Below, in pieces: positions 34,181-48,076 of a DNA stretch of 64,000 nt (position 1 is its first letter; each line of letters opens with the position of its first letter). This DNA is from Catenaria anguillulae PL171. Lineage: Eukaryota; Blastocladiomycota; Blastocladiomycetes; Blastocladiales; Catenariaceae. A model generated the notes under the pieces. The model did not search any database, was not told the DNA's origin, and saw nothing but the letters and a program-made list of their open reading frames with translations. The translations under genes were made by a program, and so were the position numbers. The stretch covers positions 1 through 64,000 of the forward strand of contig MCFL01000087.1 of the NCBI GenBank assembly GCA_002102555.1, in the 5' to 3' direction.

Positions 34181-35463
34181 TCACTGACCCGAAAGCGACT
34201 TGAAGTATTCGCTCCATTCGGCGACCGTGCGCAACTCGCTGGCCTGTGCATCCAGCACGCCATTGACTTGGACTTCGGGCGTGCCCGTGACACCTAAACT
34301 GGCAGCGTACTTGAATTGAGCACGAGCGGCTTGATCAGCGGGAGCGCCAGGTTCCAAGTCCTCAATCAAACTGGGAACCAGTCGGCAGGCGGGAATCAGC
34401 AGATCAGAAGTGGTCACTCTCAGAGCGGACACAATGTAGATGTGGACGTACTTTTTGATGTCGCCAAGAAAGACATTGCGACGGACCTCGGGCGAGAGAA
34501 GAGTCCAAATCCAATCGGCGGTTGCTGTGCGATAGTCCAATTCGGAAATGATTTGCGAGCGGTTGGATAATGCTGTAGAGCCATTTGCGAGCGAAGGAGG
34601 TGACCAGGTGAGACGCCGTCCAGTGTCAAGTCATTTTCGGCGGTGGATACAGACGTACTTTCAATGTGTGAAAAGCTGTGGTCAAACAGACTCGAGATGG
34701 GCTCGGCTGCAGCCGCTCCAGGCACAATCCGGCGGTGCACTGCTTGCAGGCCTTGCGAAATGGCAAAAGCGTTCCGGTGGTAGGGTAAAGGCAAAACGAC
34801 GACTCGGAAAGACGCCAGTGTCGCAAATGCTTTGGCCGCTGGGGAGAATCCGGTCCAAAAGTCGGCCGAGTCGGGACACAGCGGGTCCAAGAAGGCCGTG
34901 ACTTGGATTGATCCATGACCATTGTTGAGCAAAAATCCCTGCGGTGTTGGCGGAGGTGGGATCGCCGCAACGTTAACCCGACCTTGTTGACGTTCTGGTT
35001 GCCGGTGGGCATCAAGTTCAAGTTTGGCTTGCTGACACTCAAAGAAGGCAATGGCACGCTGTTGCACTTGATGTGAAGACGAAGTTGAGGCAAACGGGTG
35101 CCAGGACCAGATCCAATTGAATGACCCGTGCCAGTCCCGCAGAGTGGAGAGGGTGCCCGAAGCTCTTGACGAGAGACGGGATGCAAGCGACAAGGGATGC
35201 TGCAACGGGTCGGCCGTGTCGGCACCTTGATGGAGCCCTGCAATATTGCGAATCTGGACGGTTGCGGGTGCTGCGTCGACAGGTTGCGGCACGGCAATCA
35301 TGAGCAGGGACAGAGCGCTGGCCACCAGCAGGGCGGCGATCGAGGCCGCCTTGCCATGGCAAACGTGGCGACAGGCGGGCATCTGCGATGCGGATGACAG
35401 AGACTTAGTGCGGGGCTGGCGGAGTGGTGGTGATTGCATTGTGTCGTTGCGGTTGTTGACCAT
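34181..35463 (-). CDS. DsbA-like thioredoxin-fold protein, membrane-anchored or secreted
   Basis: The model is complement(34181..34370, 34452..34572, 34659..35463), 371 residues. A hydrophobic segment at residues 39-58 followed by VDAAPA looks like a signal peptide or anchor; an alternative start is Met9. The fold is indicated by IQVTAFLDPLCPDSADFW with Cys196 in a CPDS motif, then FRVVVLPLPYHRNAFA, an inserted helical part, and the cis-proline loop GVTGTPEVQVNG (Pro340). Only one cysteine is in the active-site motif (CxxS), so a dithiol oxidase role is doubtful. Both introns (GTACGT...TACAG and GTACGT...CCCAG) have matching phases, and splicing is needed to link the two halves of the fold. 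Function is inferred only at fold level. Confidence 0.72.
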
Positions 35464-36664
35464 GGCAGCGTTGCAGATCGACAATGGAAATGGCCGGGAT
35501 GACTATGTATTTTACATGACGGCGTGTGTGGATCATGATCATGATCAGGAACAACCCCTAATAAACATAACCTATGAGGCAAAACTTGCAGTGGCGTGAT
35601 CGGTTTCCGGTTTCGTGTCAATCCGGGGAATCAAGCAAAGGCCTGGCGATGACTTAGCTAACTCCAAGCGCGAGCACTTCAAGTGCACGTGGATGACAAT
35701 GGACGGGACATGGAGTCACGGAGAAAATCAACTTCATGAATGACTATTTGGACCGCTCGGGGGGGGGGGGGGGCTTTGATTTCTTGCACCAGCATGCATG
35801 TGCGCGCGACTTGGGTGGGTAGTAGACATATGTGTGACCGCGACAGGGCAATAAGGGACTAAGGGTTATCTCAGTGCTTGCCGCGGCGATGACATGCCGT
35901 TGCACACGATTCATTATTCCCGAGCCCTTAGCTTGCAAGCACGATCGAAGCCGGACAAGAGGCCGGATCCGAAGCCTGAGCCGAGCCAGATGCAGGACAC
36001 TGACCCAACTCACTCCTCATGGCCACCTGCGTGAGCGAATGTGGTCTTGGTTGAAATGCTGGACTCCATTTTGTATCGCATGCAGCGGAACTGCATGGTT
36101 GCGCCAAGCCTTTAAACTCCTCCTCTCGACCTCACTCCTTTCTGCTCAGGCTTGTTGTCGCTAGCCCCTTCGACACGCCGCCAATCAAGCTTTCATTCAC
36201 GACTCGACGGGCTCCAAACGTGTTTACTGGACTTTCGCTCAGCGCTCGACGCTTGGCCCCACGGGCGCATCCCAACTGTCACCCGGGGTCCTACGTCGAT
36301 ATCCACATATGCAGTGCCCAGTCGAAATGCAGCCAAACCGAAACCGCGCCCCGTGCCACTCTCCCAGCTCCCATCGCGTCTCGGGTGCCTGTCCTCCTCT
36401 GGTTCGTACTATCGCCCAAGTCTACCATTCCTTGTGCACGGGCCCAGTTAAAATGTCACTATTATCGCGCTGTTTAAATCTGGACTGCAACCTGTTCATG
36501 TTCATTTGCACCTGTTAGTTATCGACAAGTACCGAATCAGAAGTGGTGACTGAGCGCTCTTTCAATACGTCGACTTCTGCTCCACATGCTGCTGGTACAT
36601 GCCCATTCGTTTGTTTCGGTGAACGATTCCTTTTTTTTTTCGTTGCTCACGATTTCCCGGCTAA
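35464..36664. other. Intergenic region with poly-G tract
   Basis: A divergent upstream region of the DsbA-like gene (-) and the H15 gene (+). It contains a run of 15 G at 35759-35773. Short frames around 36150-36510 have no recognisable content; I cannot exclude a 5' non-coding exon. Confidence 0.45.
35759..35773 (+). repeat. Homopolymeric G tract (15 bp)
   Basis: Fifteen consecutive G in an intergenic region; one of several similar tracts in the 35-57 kb part of the window. Confidence 0.9.
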
Positions 36665-38281
36665 ATGGCCTTGACTGCCTCACTTGAGCACTGGCAGAGT
36701 CAGAATCACGATTGGATCCAGGTCCGACTCCTCCTTCCACTATTCCCACGACCCCCCGCCACTCTTTCGGCACATGTATATCCACAATGCGTTTCTTATC
36801 TTGTTTGTTTTCCGTGGATCCTCCAACCCAGACCAGCAGGCTGAACAGGCTCAAACACGAACCGACCGTCAGGTGGTCTTGAGCTACGAAGACATGATTG
36901 TCCAAGCAATTCAACACCACGAAACTCTCCACGCTGCTCAGTTTTCCGGAACGCCTTTCCTTGGCATCCCACCCTGCCGCATTTATGACACAATTGGCGA
37001 GTTCGTTGCAGCTGATCCCACCAACCTTTTTTGTGCCGCCAACGATCTCATTGTTTCTGCCATGCTTTTTGTTTTTCCTGTAGCCGTTATGCTCATGCGC
37101 TGCCGCCGTCCTTCAAGAGCTCGGCCCGCAAAGCTCTCAAGCGTGCCCGTCGCAAAGGGCTGGTTATTCAAGTTGCCGGAGCGACCGGCGGGCTGTACAA
37201 GCTCAACCCCGACTTTCACGGTTCCAGAGCAAGTGGGCGTGCCAAGCATGTCGCCAACAAGAAGAAAAAGGCCAATAGCGCGTCAGGTGCCTCGACGTCG
37301 GACGAGGGTGAGGACACGGTGCTCGCTCAGCAAACTCGCCACATTCCCGTTCAATCCGCCATGAGCTTCCCACCTCCTTCGACTTTTGTCCAATCCACGT
37401 TGACTCGAGCCGAGCCGGATCCCAGTGTATCGGGGCTTGGCTGTTCACATCCACTCCCACTCCCACAGCCATTAACCCTAACCGACCCAAGGAGCATGAC
37501 TGCAACACAGTTGTCGCCCCATTCGCTCGTATTCCCACCCAGCACAGACCCAATGACCATGACACTTTCACCAGGCACTTCCTTGATGACAACCATGCAA
37601 CCAACCGCTTCACCACTGTACCCCGTACATTCGGTGCCCCTGATGCTGCCTTTGATACCGGTTTACACCCCCCGCCCGAGACTGGAACACGATCCGTCAT
37701 CGTTTCACTTCCGCTCACAGCTCTTTTCTGCACCGGAACCCATGAACCGATCCCTTCACTCGCATATGCAATCGCTATCGCCTCCACCTTACCAATTACC
37801 CAGGAGCGAGCAATCACGCCCTTCATTCCCACCGCTTGACGGTCTTTTGCCCACGTTTACACCATTTCCGCCCACAAATTGGCCGCACGTCACGTCCACT
37901 GGACCACACCCACCGGGGCCAGCAACACCTACCGTGACCCCCCATTATTCCCCGCACGTGCCCACGGCTATGCCGCCGTGTACGCACCCGCCATTTGCCC
38001 ACGCACTCAAGCCGCCATTGTTGCCGTATTCCCACAAGTATGATCCAACCGGGACGACCATTCAGGACGCGACGGCGACGATACATCCACAGACACACTT
38101 GCCGAACAGGTATCTGTTCGCACAAGGTCCACAACATCGTGGTGGCACGTCCAATTCGGAGGGACACCAGCAACAGCAGCAGCAGTTGGCGTGGTCGACA
38201 TCGCACTTGGAACCTCACATGAGCGACGGGTCGGTTCTGGACCAGGAAATTGACTTTGATGAAGAGGAAGAGGCCGAGTAG
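36665..38281 (+). CDS. H15 (linker-histone winged-helix) protein with Pro/Ser-rich tail, copy A
   Basis: The model is join(36665..36721, 36837..37000, 37084..38281), 472 residues. An H15 domain spans about residues 33-115: LSYEDMIVQAIQHH, then GIPPCRIYDTIGD, then SARKALKRARRKGLVIQVAG and GGLYKLNPDF, matching the SY-x2-MI-x2-AI ... ALK+ ... G-L-x-Q-x2-G-x-G ... YKLN pattern of histone H1. A short Lys-rich stretch follows, but the remaining 330 residues are Pro/Ser/Thr/His-rich with a Gln run and an acidic end, unlike an H1 tail. It may be a chromatin or DNA-binding regulator; this is inference. The phase-2 intron inside the domain (GTTCGT...TGTAG) is shared with copy B at 52-54.8 kb. The first exon (MALTASLEHW) is chosen by phase; the acceptor could be after 36836 or 36839. 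Confidence 0.7.
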
Positions 38282-38639
38282 GCTCACGAACGAGTTAGGT
38301 TTAGGGAAAAAATTGTGGTGGCGATGACGACTCTTTGACTTTGCATAGGAGTGGTACACGTTTTTGTACTTTTACGCTTGCAACATCGCTGGATACCGTA
38401 CTCGGCTCGTCATCGATACGATTCACCATCCCATGCGAAACGGTTATAGCAAAATTGTTCTCTGACTACTTTCATCACAACCTTCAGTATGCCGTCTATC
38501 GAGAATTATTGACACGGGCTTACATTTGGTTTGGATCAACACAACGGACGAAACAGGAAAACGCCTCCTCTTGCTCATGGGAATGATGCATAAACACCCC
38601 CAACACACACAAAACAAAGGAAAAAAAAAAGGCAAAGAC
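38282..38639. other. Convergent intergenic region
   Basis: The 3' flanks of the H15 copy A gene and THI4 meet here. No feature is recognised. Confidence 0.5.
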
Positions 38640-39794
<1,155 letters not shown>

Positions 39795-42700
39795 GGTTGC
39801 TTGGTGTTGAAGTTGGGCTGATGGATGGCTGGCGAGTGTGTGATAAGTGAGTGCGAGACACGCAAGAGACACGGAGACCTTGAGAGAGGAGAGAGACGGG
39901 ATCACTCGAGGGCGGCCGTCTTCGAATTTATACAGTCGACAGGAAGAAGTCGATGGAAAATGGAAGGCGCACACTCAGGCTGTCACACGTTTCCCGGCGC
40001 TCGTTGGGTTTATGATTTGGCTTGCGTTGGAATGTGCACGGAATTGCTGTCCTCCTTCGCGTGAGACATTTTGGTTATCGTCTCGAGTTCCTGACACAAG
40101 AGTCAACAGACGGAGAAGATCGGAATATGTGCTGTTGGGGCGGAATGCTCTGTATCGATAATCATGCACACTTGACACGGTCCGGCGTTTGTGCCCTGTT
40201 ACGAACCTGGCGCCGCGATGGCTGGCGGCCAAGAAGAATGAGAACGCAAAACATATTGACACCACCACTGGATCTATAGTTCCGACATCCGAGACCATGA
40301 TTTGAAACACTGGAAATGGCCAAGCCCAGCTTGCAAATGCAGGTAGGTAAACTCCGTGCCAAGTGCTGCTGTGATATCGATACTAGATACAAACACTTCA
40401 GTCTCACACAGCCATTTGGGGCCGCCAAATGAAGGTGGTCACTCGCGGCATTCGAGGTGCATTCATTTTGGTCTCGTGCACTTGCCCAGGTATCGGCAAA
40501 CATAGCACCGAGTCCCAGTGAGCTGGGATGGTGGCTGAGATCGATATGAACACTTTGCTGCTGGTGCTGGCATTTTGCTATTGACCCGCAGTCGAGTGCA
40601 GCCCACGCTCTTCTTCCGACTTGCGATAGGTGTTGGCACACAGTGTCATCTGCACGAAGGTCGTTGGGGCGCTCACGACCACCCCGGGTCCTGTCGTCGA
40701 TGTCACCGGGGCGGAATCCGGCGGGTGCCTGCTTGAATGTGATGATTGAAGCCGGTCAACGGGAGGGTGAAACATCCCGCTCCTCGAGTTTTTCCGAAAA
40801 GATGTCATGGCCGATCCGACGCGTGCTCCTTCGATCCAACTACCAGCTGTGTAACATAATGGTCGCCTCACCTGGGATAGTGGGATTGCACAGGAGGGCT
40901 CGGGCGTACAAGTCAGAGCTATTGCTGCCGATCGATAGAGCCCAGTGCTGGTTCCAGCACCACTCCATGTCGCACATGCTCTGGTCCTGATGTTCGCAGA
41001 CCTTCCAAGAATCTTCTAAGAAGGTCGACGAACACCAGTAAAAAGCTCGCCTTGCATTTGAACTCACCCGAGCACTGAATGTGCGACCCGTTGCCTTCAA
41101 CTGAAAAAGAAACGCAAGAGCTGGCCGGCCAATATTCACATGAGGTTATGGATCGTGGACGCAACAAGCAATGACTGAAAAGAGGACATGACTCGGACAT
41201 GTTGTTTACCATTTGTTGCATGTCCCAAAAAAAAACAGGATGGGCAGGGATCAAATTGAAAGGCAGCAGCTGGCCGTTGGCCGATGGCCGATTGCCGCTG
41301 ACAACGACACGTGACCCATTCCGCGCAGATCGCCGATTTCGAGGGCGGGTCGGTGCAGATCGGCCTTTGCCACCTCTGCACTGCACTACACACAGACTAA
41401 ACTTGGCCAACACATTTGGCAAGCGAACCACCCCCTCATGTCCGATGCAAGCAACCAAGCAAACTCAATGCATTCACAGACTTTGCAGCGCCGATGCCGA
41501 CACTTCAGCAGGAACAAAAGATGCGCCAACAGCCGTGGCGATCGGTCGGCTTTGGGCGACCGCCATCGGCCAAACAATCAAGACGGCAGGCTCGCCTTGA
41601 CCCCCCGGCCGAATGAGCTCTGCCCAAACGGCTCGCGAGCACCGTCCAACCCTGTTGTATTGCAAGGCCAAGTCGCCGTTGGTCGCTCAATCCGTCGAAA
41701 ACTCATCGTCATCGTTACTTGCTGCAAGCTTGACCCCAAGTCGCACGTACGTCCCGCTTGCATTGCGATAGCCTTGTCGTCCATCTCGCCAGCCGCTCGC
41801 TGGTGTCGCCGGTGCGACCCCAGTGGTGTTGCTTTGAACACCGGAATCTGTGCTTGTTGAGCCATCATTCCCCCAGCCCGCATCGTTATCATCGAGTTTT
41901 GTTCACTTCCTTTTCGATCATGACTTCTCGTCACTTTACCTCGCGCCATATCCCGCCTTTTGCTTTGTCTGGTCGCCCGTTTTGTCGCTTCGCGAATTAT
42001 CCTCGCCGCCTTCCACTTGCATCGGACTTGGCCCTCACCAGGACCGACCGCCGTTCCACACCTCTATCGCCGCCGCCGCCGGTCCCTGCCAACTCCCCGA
42101 CCACCACCTCGGCTTTGCGACAACAGTCCGGCCGCGGCCGTATAGGCAGACGGCCGTGACATAGCTATATTGTCCTTCGATCGCGGCGCCGCATTTGTCA
42201 CACTCCCATCACAATCACTCACTGCGTCACCCGCAAGCGACTTGAACCCGGGAGGGCGTCCTCCTGACAACCAGCTGTATTCGTGTCGTACGCTTGCTTG
42301 TCCGCCGCAAAGTCCAGCCGCTTCTGCTGGCGTATCCTTTGCTCCCACCTATCCAACCGGTCATTGTCTCGAGTATCCCATGTCGCTTTTCCCGTTGTTG
42401 GCGTGACTCGATTCATTTCTACAGTGGCACAATCATGTCTCCTCGTCTACTTATTGCGGCACTCTTCCCATTTCGGTCGATGCACCGCGGTCGATTCTGC
42501 TCTGCTTCGTACCTTGAGCTTCTCAATGCCTCTCAATGCCTTTCATTCATCACCTTGCCATCATTCATTCATCCATACTTGCCCTCGAATCTCTCATCCT
42601 TGGCCGTTCCCAATCGCTTCCGTCTTACGCCATTTGCGCTCTTTTTAAGCCTCAACCCCAAGTCTTCCCATGCTCTTTTCTCTCCCACTCGATTTGCGTG

Positions 42701-43056
42701 GCCGGCTATCCAATTGCACCAACTTACAATACAATGCCGCATTGATTTCTGTCCGCAGAGCTCGAATATTCAACACGAATTCGAATCATCCTTCTTGAAC
42801 GGGATCTCATCATTTAACTCGTCACGTTTTGCGACCCTCCTTGGTCGGCGGGCAGTGTATCCACCTTGTGCGCATCATTTCGTTGAACGACGACTCTCCT
42901 TCCGTCATGCCAGTATGTTCGCCAGTGTGTTGCGCGCCTTCTGCAGCCGTTCCTATGCATTGACGCTTCCACTCTCGTGTCCCCAAGAACTCCCACCTTC
43001 CCCTTCCACCATCGACCTCAATTCTCAGCAAACATTCACAATTGTCTCGCCCTGCC
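39795..43056. other. Long stretch without a supported gene
   Basis: This 3.3 kb region separates THI4 (-) from the zinc-finger gene (+). The first 2 kb has only short, uninformative frames. From about 41,860 to 43,050 the + strand is strongly C/T-rich and holds an open frame (42,294-43,187) of unlikely composition; I read this as a long leader or promoter of the zinc-finger gene. No repeat or RNA gene is recognised. Confidence 0.45.
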
Positions 43057-46000
43057 ATGGCCGACGCATCCGTTCACGATACGCTCGCCAACAGCGGAGA
43101 CGAATCGTCGCCCTCCTTTCTCATGACCCACCCACCTCTGGGTGCTGCAAGTGCCGCTGCAGCCTCAGATCCACTCTCGTTCCCTGATTCCGAAGCTGCA
43201 GCCACGACCGACGACTCTGCCCGCACCGTTCGGACATCATCCAACTCTCCAACGGGTTGCGGAAGCGGTAGTGGTGGTGGTGGCTCGTCCGGTAACGAAG
43301 CAAGCATTTCCAACACGTCAGGTGGCTCGGAAAACAAGAGCAATGCACTCAAGTCAAGTTCGTCATCGACCTCACCCCCAACTCGCCCAATAGGCGCCGC
43401 CGCTCTTGCGGTGGCAGGAACATCATCCTCAAGTGGGCCTGCAAAGATCTTGGATCGAGACCATCACCCTGCTCACCATCGTGGCATGCACCAATCACCA
43501 GCACGGCCCGCGCCAATCGCGGGTGCGGCGGCATCAATGACGGGTGGATCCTCCGATGACGCGGCCGAGGGTAACTCGAGCCTCCCGCCGCTGCCGTTGC
43601 GCGAGGCCATAAACGCAACGGCCACATGCTGGTCCCCGTCTAAAGCACTTGCACCACAGGACCACACCGTGGCTGCCGGCGAGCAAGACGAGGATCACGA
43701 GGATGGACCTTTATTACTTTCCGCGGTCGCGCAACCTTCAAACTCCACCTTGCCTACTGTCTCCTCGTCTGCACAAGCAACAACCAGCGCCGTCGATTCT
43801 GGCCCGCGTACAGCACCCACAACCCACCCAGTTGTCGCCGGCCTTCAATCCCTCGAGAACGCCCTGGCTGCGTCGTCATCAACGATCGCCACCACAACCG
43901 CGGGATCCAGCGGACGCGGGTCGGGCAAGTCACGCAAAAGCAACGGAAAACCCAAGCCGTTTGTGTGTGACCAGTGTGGCATCGGATTCTCTCGATTCCA
44001 AAACCTCAAGAGCCACATGTTGACACACCAGAATGTCCGGCCGTTTCCCTGTGAAGAGTGTGGTCAGGCGTTTTCGCGGCTGCATGACTTGAAACGGTAC
44101 GCCCCTCTCACACATTTGTTTGTGAATCTCAACTCGCATTGACTTGTTTGTTGGCACGTTACAGCCACCAACGATTGCACACGGGTGCCCGGCCATTTAC
44201 ATGCTCAAATTGCTTTCGGTCATTTGCACGCCTCGACGCGCTCAACCGCCACCGCGAATCAAACTCGTGCCAGAACGTCAACCTTCCACAAAGCCTGCGT
44301 GACGTTGCCCTGGCGCACGCCGCCATGACGGGGATGGTCGCGCCCGTGCCTGCAACAAACTCCTTGCCTGCAGTCCAAGAGGATGCTCACGCGGCACCCT
44401 TGCGCAAGCGCGGCCGACCAACACGTGCGCAAGCCGCTGCCGCCCTTTCACCTGGTGCGGGCAGCAACCAACCTGCGGCCGACCACGCCAAAACCGGAGG
44501 TGGCGCGGCTGCCGCCGGATCCAACAATACCAGTGCGTCTCCGCCGGGCGCAGCCAATGGGAACCGGTCATCGACCGACTCGAGACCCGCCACATCCGTG
44601 TCCAACTCGATTGTCCCCTCCGACTCGGTCTCTCAACAACACGCGCGGCGTGGCGGCAGGCCGGGTAACTGCGGTCAGCGCAACAACCAATCGTCCGACT
44701 CGTCCGACGGGCCGCGTCCGCCCGCGCTGCCCTTGCAACACACAGGCATGGGAGGCGCGGGCAGCGGTCCGGGTATGGCATCGCGCGACGGGTCGCCGCT
44801 CGACCTGCTTGGTCATCCGTACGATGCGGCGCCCATGAGCGGAGTCGATGTGGACTTGGGCTTGCCGCCCGGCCGCGATTTGATCAATGCTGCAACCGAG
44901 TCGTGGCGCGTCCAGCAGCGCCAGTACGGCGGGCCGCCCGCTATGGCACCAGGTCCTGCGCTGCAAATGTGGGGCTCGCCGCCCGTCAATTTGTATGCGG
45001 GTAGGGCAGGGGGCGCCGCGGCTGCGGCTGCGGCGACGGCGTCGTTGTCGCCCATGGGGCAGCAGATGGATTTGGCGTCGCCCTTGTTTCTTGCGTCCAT
45101 GGGCTCGGCCGAGGCGGGACGGAAACGGAGAAGGGGTACGAGCACGTCGCCCGTGGTGGGTGGGGCGCCGCCCGACTCACAGGTTGCGGCGGACAAGCAG
45201 CAATCGAGGATGGGGATAGGCGACGGGGATGAGGGAGGCGGTGGGGCCGGGACAGAATCGGGCACGGAAATGTTTGATTTCGGATCTACCCATTGGGGGG
45301 AACGTGGCGGTGGCCGCGAGTTTGGACCTGCGCCGCTTGGCGCCAGTTATCATCGCAATGCAAACGGTCATCAGAGGCAGCAGCAGCAACAACAACATGG
45401 ACGAGATCGTGTCACGCCGCCGCAAGCCACCGCGGTTGGCATGTCGTCGGCATCAGGCGCAAATCAATCCGGATCCAACTCGTCAGCGCACGTCAAAGGC
45501 TCTACCAGGACCGGTGGGCCCTTGCCCGTGCCAAACTCGAGCCTGGGCCATGGGCATCCTTACCAAGTCCATCAAACCCAGTCGGTCGACGCCACGGTTG
45601 CAGCCGGCGGTGGAGATACGAGTGCCGGTGGAACGCCGCAGCCTTCGGCGCATGGGCTGCACCAGCAACACCACCATCCGCAACAGCTCCACGCCGGGTT
45701 GGAAGTCATGCACCGGCGACTCGACATGCTCATGCAAGACAATCTTTGGCTGCGGTCTCGGATCGTTGATTTGGAGCACCAGTCGCAAGCAGATCGCATG
45801 CGCATGATGGAACAAGACGACCAGATTCGCGCCTTGCTTGTGGAACGCAACGCGCGCCGTGGTGGCTCGCAAGATCTTTTGACAGGTGCCGATGGCGGAG
45901 GCGGCGGCGGTCCATCTGGGTCGGCGGGTACCTCGGGTCATTTATTGAGGGCAATGACAGGTCCGCACGCCAGGTCATCGTCGTTTCTGCCTCCACCGGC

Positions 46001-46493
46001 ACATGACCGGCTCTATGAACCAGGACCCTACGGCCACTCGTCGTCCGAACACCAGTACTATGCCGAGGACGCGTACGGGTACCTGCCCATGGCATCCGGG
46101 TCGGGTGGTGGTCCTCGCTGGAATCCGGCCCGTGGATACTCGGACCTTGTTGACGACGTGTACAGGCACGGCGGGCAAGCACCCGCGCTGCCACCGCCTC
46201 CTGCATCGGCAAGACACTTTGCTCGGCACTCGGCGGCCGCGTATTACCAGCAGCATCAACCACCGACGTATCCGCCGCACCAAGAGCATCCACGGTACGA
46301 TCCGCGCGACGTGGCCGCGACCATCCATCAAGGGCACCCGCAGCAGCTGCTGCAACAGTATCCGCGGTACGATGATGTTGGAATGGATGAGGAGATGGAT
46401 TTTGCTGCGGCAGTTCATGTTTCCAAGCGCAGGAGGGTCATGTCACCTACTGAGGCCGACAATGGTGGTGGTGGCGGTGCGGCACATCAGTAG
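43057..46493 (+). CDS. C2H2 zinc-finger transcription factor
   Basis: The model is join(43057..44096, 44165..46493), 1,122 residues. Three tandem fingers lie at about residues 302-385: CDQCGIGFSRFQNLKSHMLTH; then CEECGQAF...LKRHQRLH; then CSNCFRSFARLDALNRH followed by RESNSC, so the third ends in Cys rather than His. A basic GKSRKSNGKPK stretch precedes them and the KRGRPTRAQ motif after them resembles an AT-hook. The rest is Ser/Gly/Pro/Gln-rich, with a coiled coil near residues 840-895 (LDMLMQDNLWLRSRIVDLE) that could allow dimerisation. The intron (GTACGC...TACAG, 68 nt) splits finger 2 exactly in phase. A sequence-specific DNA-binding regulator is likely; targets are unknown. Confidence 0.86.
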
Positions 46494-47428
46494 GTAGATC
46501 CATATCTTTGTTGGTTTATTTGTCATTCCAACCATGTGTTTCTTCCATCACGGATTTCCTTTTTCTTTATTCCCCCCCCCCCCCCGGACCACATCTTGTG
46601 ATTTATGCTTGACCTTGGTACTTTGCATATAGTTTCTTCCCTCAGTTGTCCCTCTTTTCACTGATCTTTTCAGCGTTCATGTATTTGTCAGTTTGTGTGC
46701 GTGTGTGTGTCATCATTCCGCATCCCAATACCTTCCCATCGTCGCTTCAGTGTCAAATCTGTCTGCCATGCTGTCTCGTCCGTTGCTCGTCCGGCCAGCT
46801 CATGTCAATGTACCTGCCTATTTCATCGTTTCACAAGATTTTCGGACATCGCATTGCTTGGAGGATTCCTTCACGGTTGGTGAGTGAGTGACAGTGGCAT
46901 CGGATGTGCATGGACGCTTGTAGAACGTTCTGACACCTTCTGTGCGAATATGACGGCTGTTTTGGACTCTTTTGGAAGACATGCGGAATCAAATGCCGAA
47001 AACGAAAGAAGTGCCTTCGAACACGCCCTTTCCTGTTTGGGAAAGTCAACGCGTCTCAAAACGTATTTTTGTCAAATGGACGCACACACTATTCATAAAT
47101 AGTACCAGTGGCGAGAGTTTACACGACTCGGCACGAGTGCTGCGGCCAAACAACGTTCTTTTCAAACGTGTGCCACTCGGGCAGGTCTTGGCACTCGGGG
47201 TTCGAGTGAGGGTACAAATACTGAGACCCTCCCTCTCCACTTCTGCTGCCGGTGTCTGTCACCCAAGTCAACTTGATGCTCCATCACCTTATCGACATTC
47301 ATTCACCGCAAAAGCATCCCAGGTATGAAATGCATCCGATTCAAGTATATACATGCTTCCCCAACAAGACATCAACTCACTCGCCCCTTTCCATGTTGTC
47401 AATCGTGCTGCGAGAGCAGATACACATC
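46494..47428. other. Intergenic region with poly-C tract
   Basis: Lies between the zinc-finger gene and the C2-domain gene. It contains a run of 14 C at 46572-46585 and T-rich 3' UTR-like sequence. No coding region is supported. Confidence 0.5.
46572..46585 (+). repeat. Homopolymeric C tract (14 bp)
   Basis: Fourteen consecutive C shortly after the zinc-finger gene stop codon. Confidence 0.9.
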
Positions 47429-48076
47429 ATGTCGTCGCACGATGAAGCCATGCGCATCCATCAGCAGCAAATCAACGCCGTGCTGCAAGCCGAGCAAGAT
47501 CTGATTGCCGTGCAAAAGCAAAAGTACGAGTCCGAGACTGGCCAAGCGTGGCCCGGCCCGCAACCATACCAAGTGGGCGGTGGCCACCACGAGCAGCACC
47601 AGCACCAGCACCAGCCACCTGCGGCCGAGGGTGGGTACCAATACCAGCAGCCGCCCGCAGAATGTCTCCAGCCTCCGCCGCCGCCGCAATTCCACCTCAA
47701 CAAGCTCATCATAGAACTTGTGGAGGCGCGCGATCTCCCAAAGACAGACTTCTTGTCTGAAATCGACCCATACGTCATTGTGACTGCCGGTTCCGAGCGC
47801 CACAAGTCCAAGGCCTTCAAGGATGCCGGATGCAACCCAAACTTTGGCAACTTGCAAATGCACGTGCCCGTGGGCGGCGAGACGGACGAGGTGGTGCTTG
47901 AGGCGTGGGACAGCAACAAGTTTTTGGCCGACGATTTCTTGGGCCGCGGGTCGTTTTACATCAACAACTCGGGGCTGCGTAGGGGCGAGGCCCAGGATTT
48001 CTGGATGTGTCTTGTGGGTGACGATGGCCAGACTCGGTGTGGCGAAGTGCATTTGAGGGTGTCGCCGTGTCAGTAA
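47429..48076 (+). CDS. Single C2-domain protein
   Basis: An open frame of 215 residues from ATGTCGTCGCACG; an in-frame ATG at 47393 would add 12 residues. The first 90 residues are a helix (QQQINAVLQAEQDLIAVQKQ) and a His/Gln/Pro-rich linker. A C2 domain fills the rest: LNKLIIELVEARDLPKTDFL, SEIDPYVIVTAG, CNPNFGN, VVLEAWDSNKFLADDFLGRG and a final strand GEVHLRVS. Calcium-type aspartates are seen in DF, DPY and DSNKFLADDF, so calcium-dependent lipid binding is possible. No membrane segment. Partner and location are unknown. Confidence 0.82.
   Translation: MSSHDEAMRIHQQQINAVLQAEQDLIAVQKQKYESETGQAWPGPQPYQVGGGHHEQHQHQHQPPAAEGGYQYQQPPAECLQPPPPPQFHLNKLIIELVEARDLPKTDFLSEIDPYVIVTAGSERHKSKAFKDAGCNPNFGNLQMHVPVGGETDEVVLEAWDSNKFLADDFLGRGSFYINNSGLRRGEAQDFWMCLVGDDGQTRCGEVHLRVSPCQ

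Noticed and set aside
42294-43187. 297-residue open frame on the + strand
   Set aside because: Encoded by C/T-rich leader, composition Ser/Leu/Phe/Pro without domain, and overlaps the zinc-finger start in another frame.
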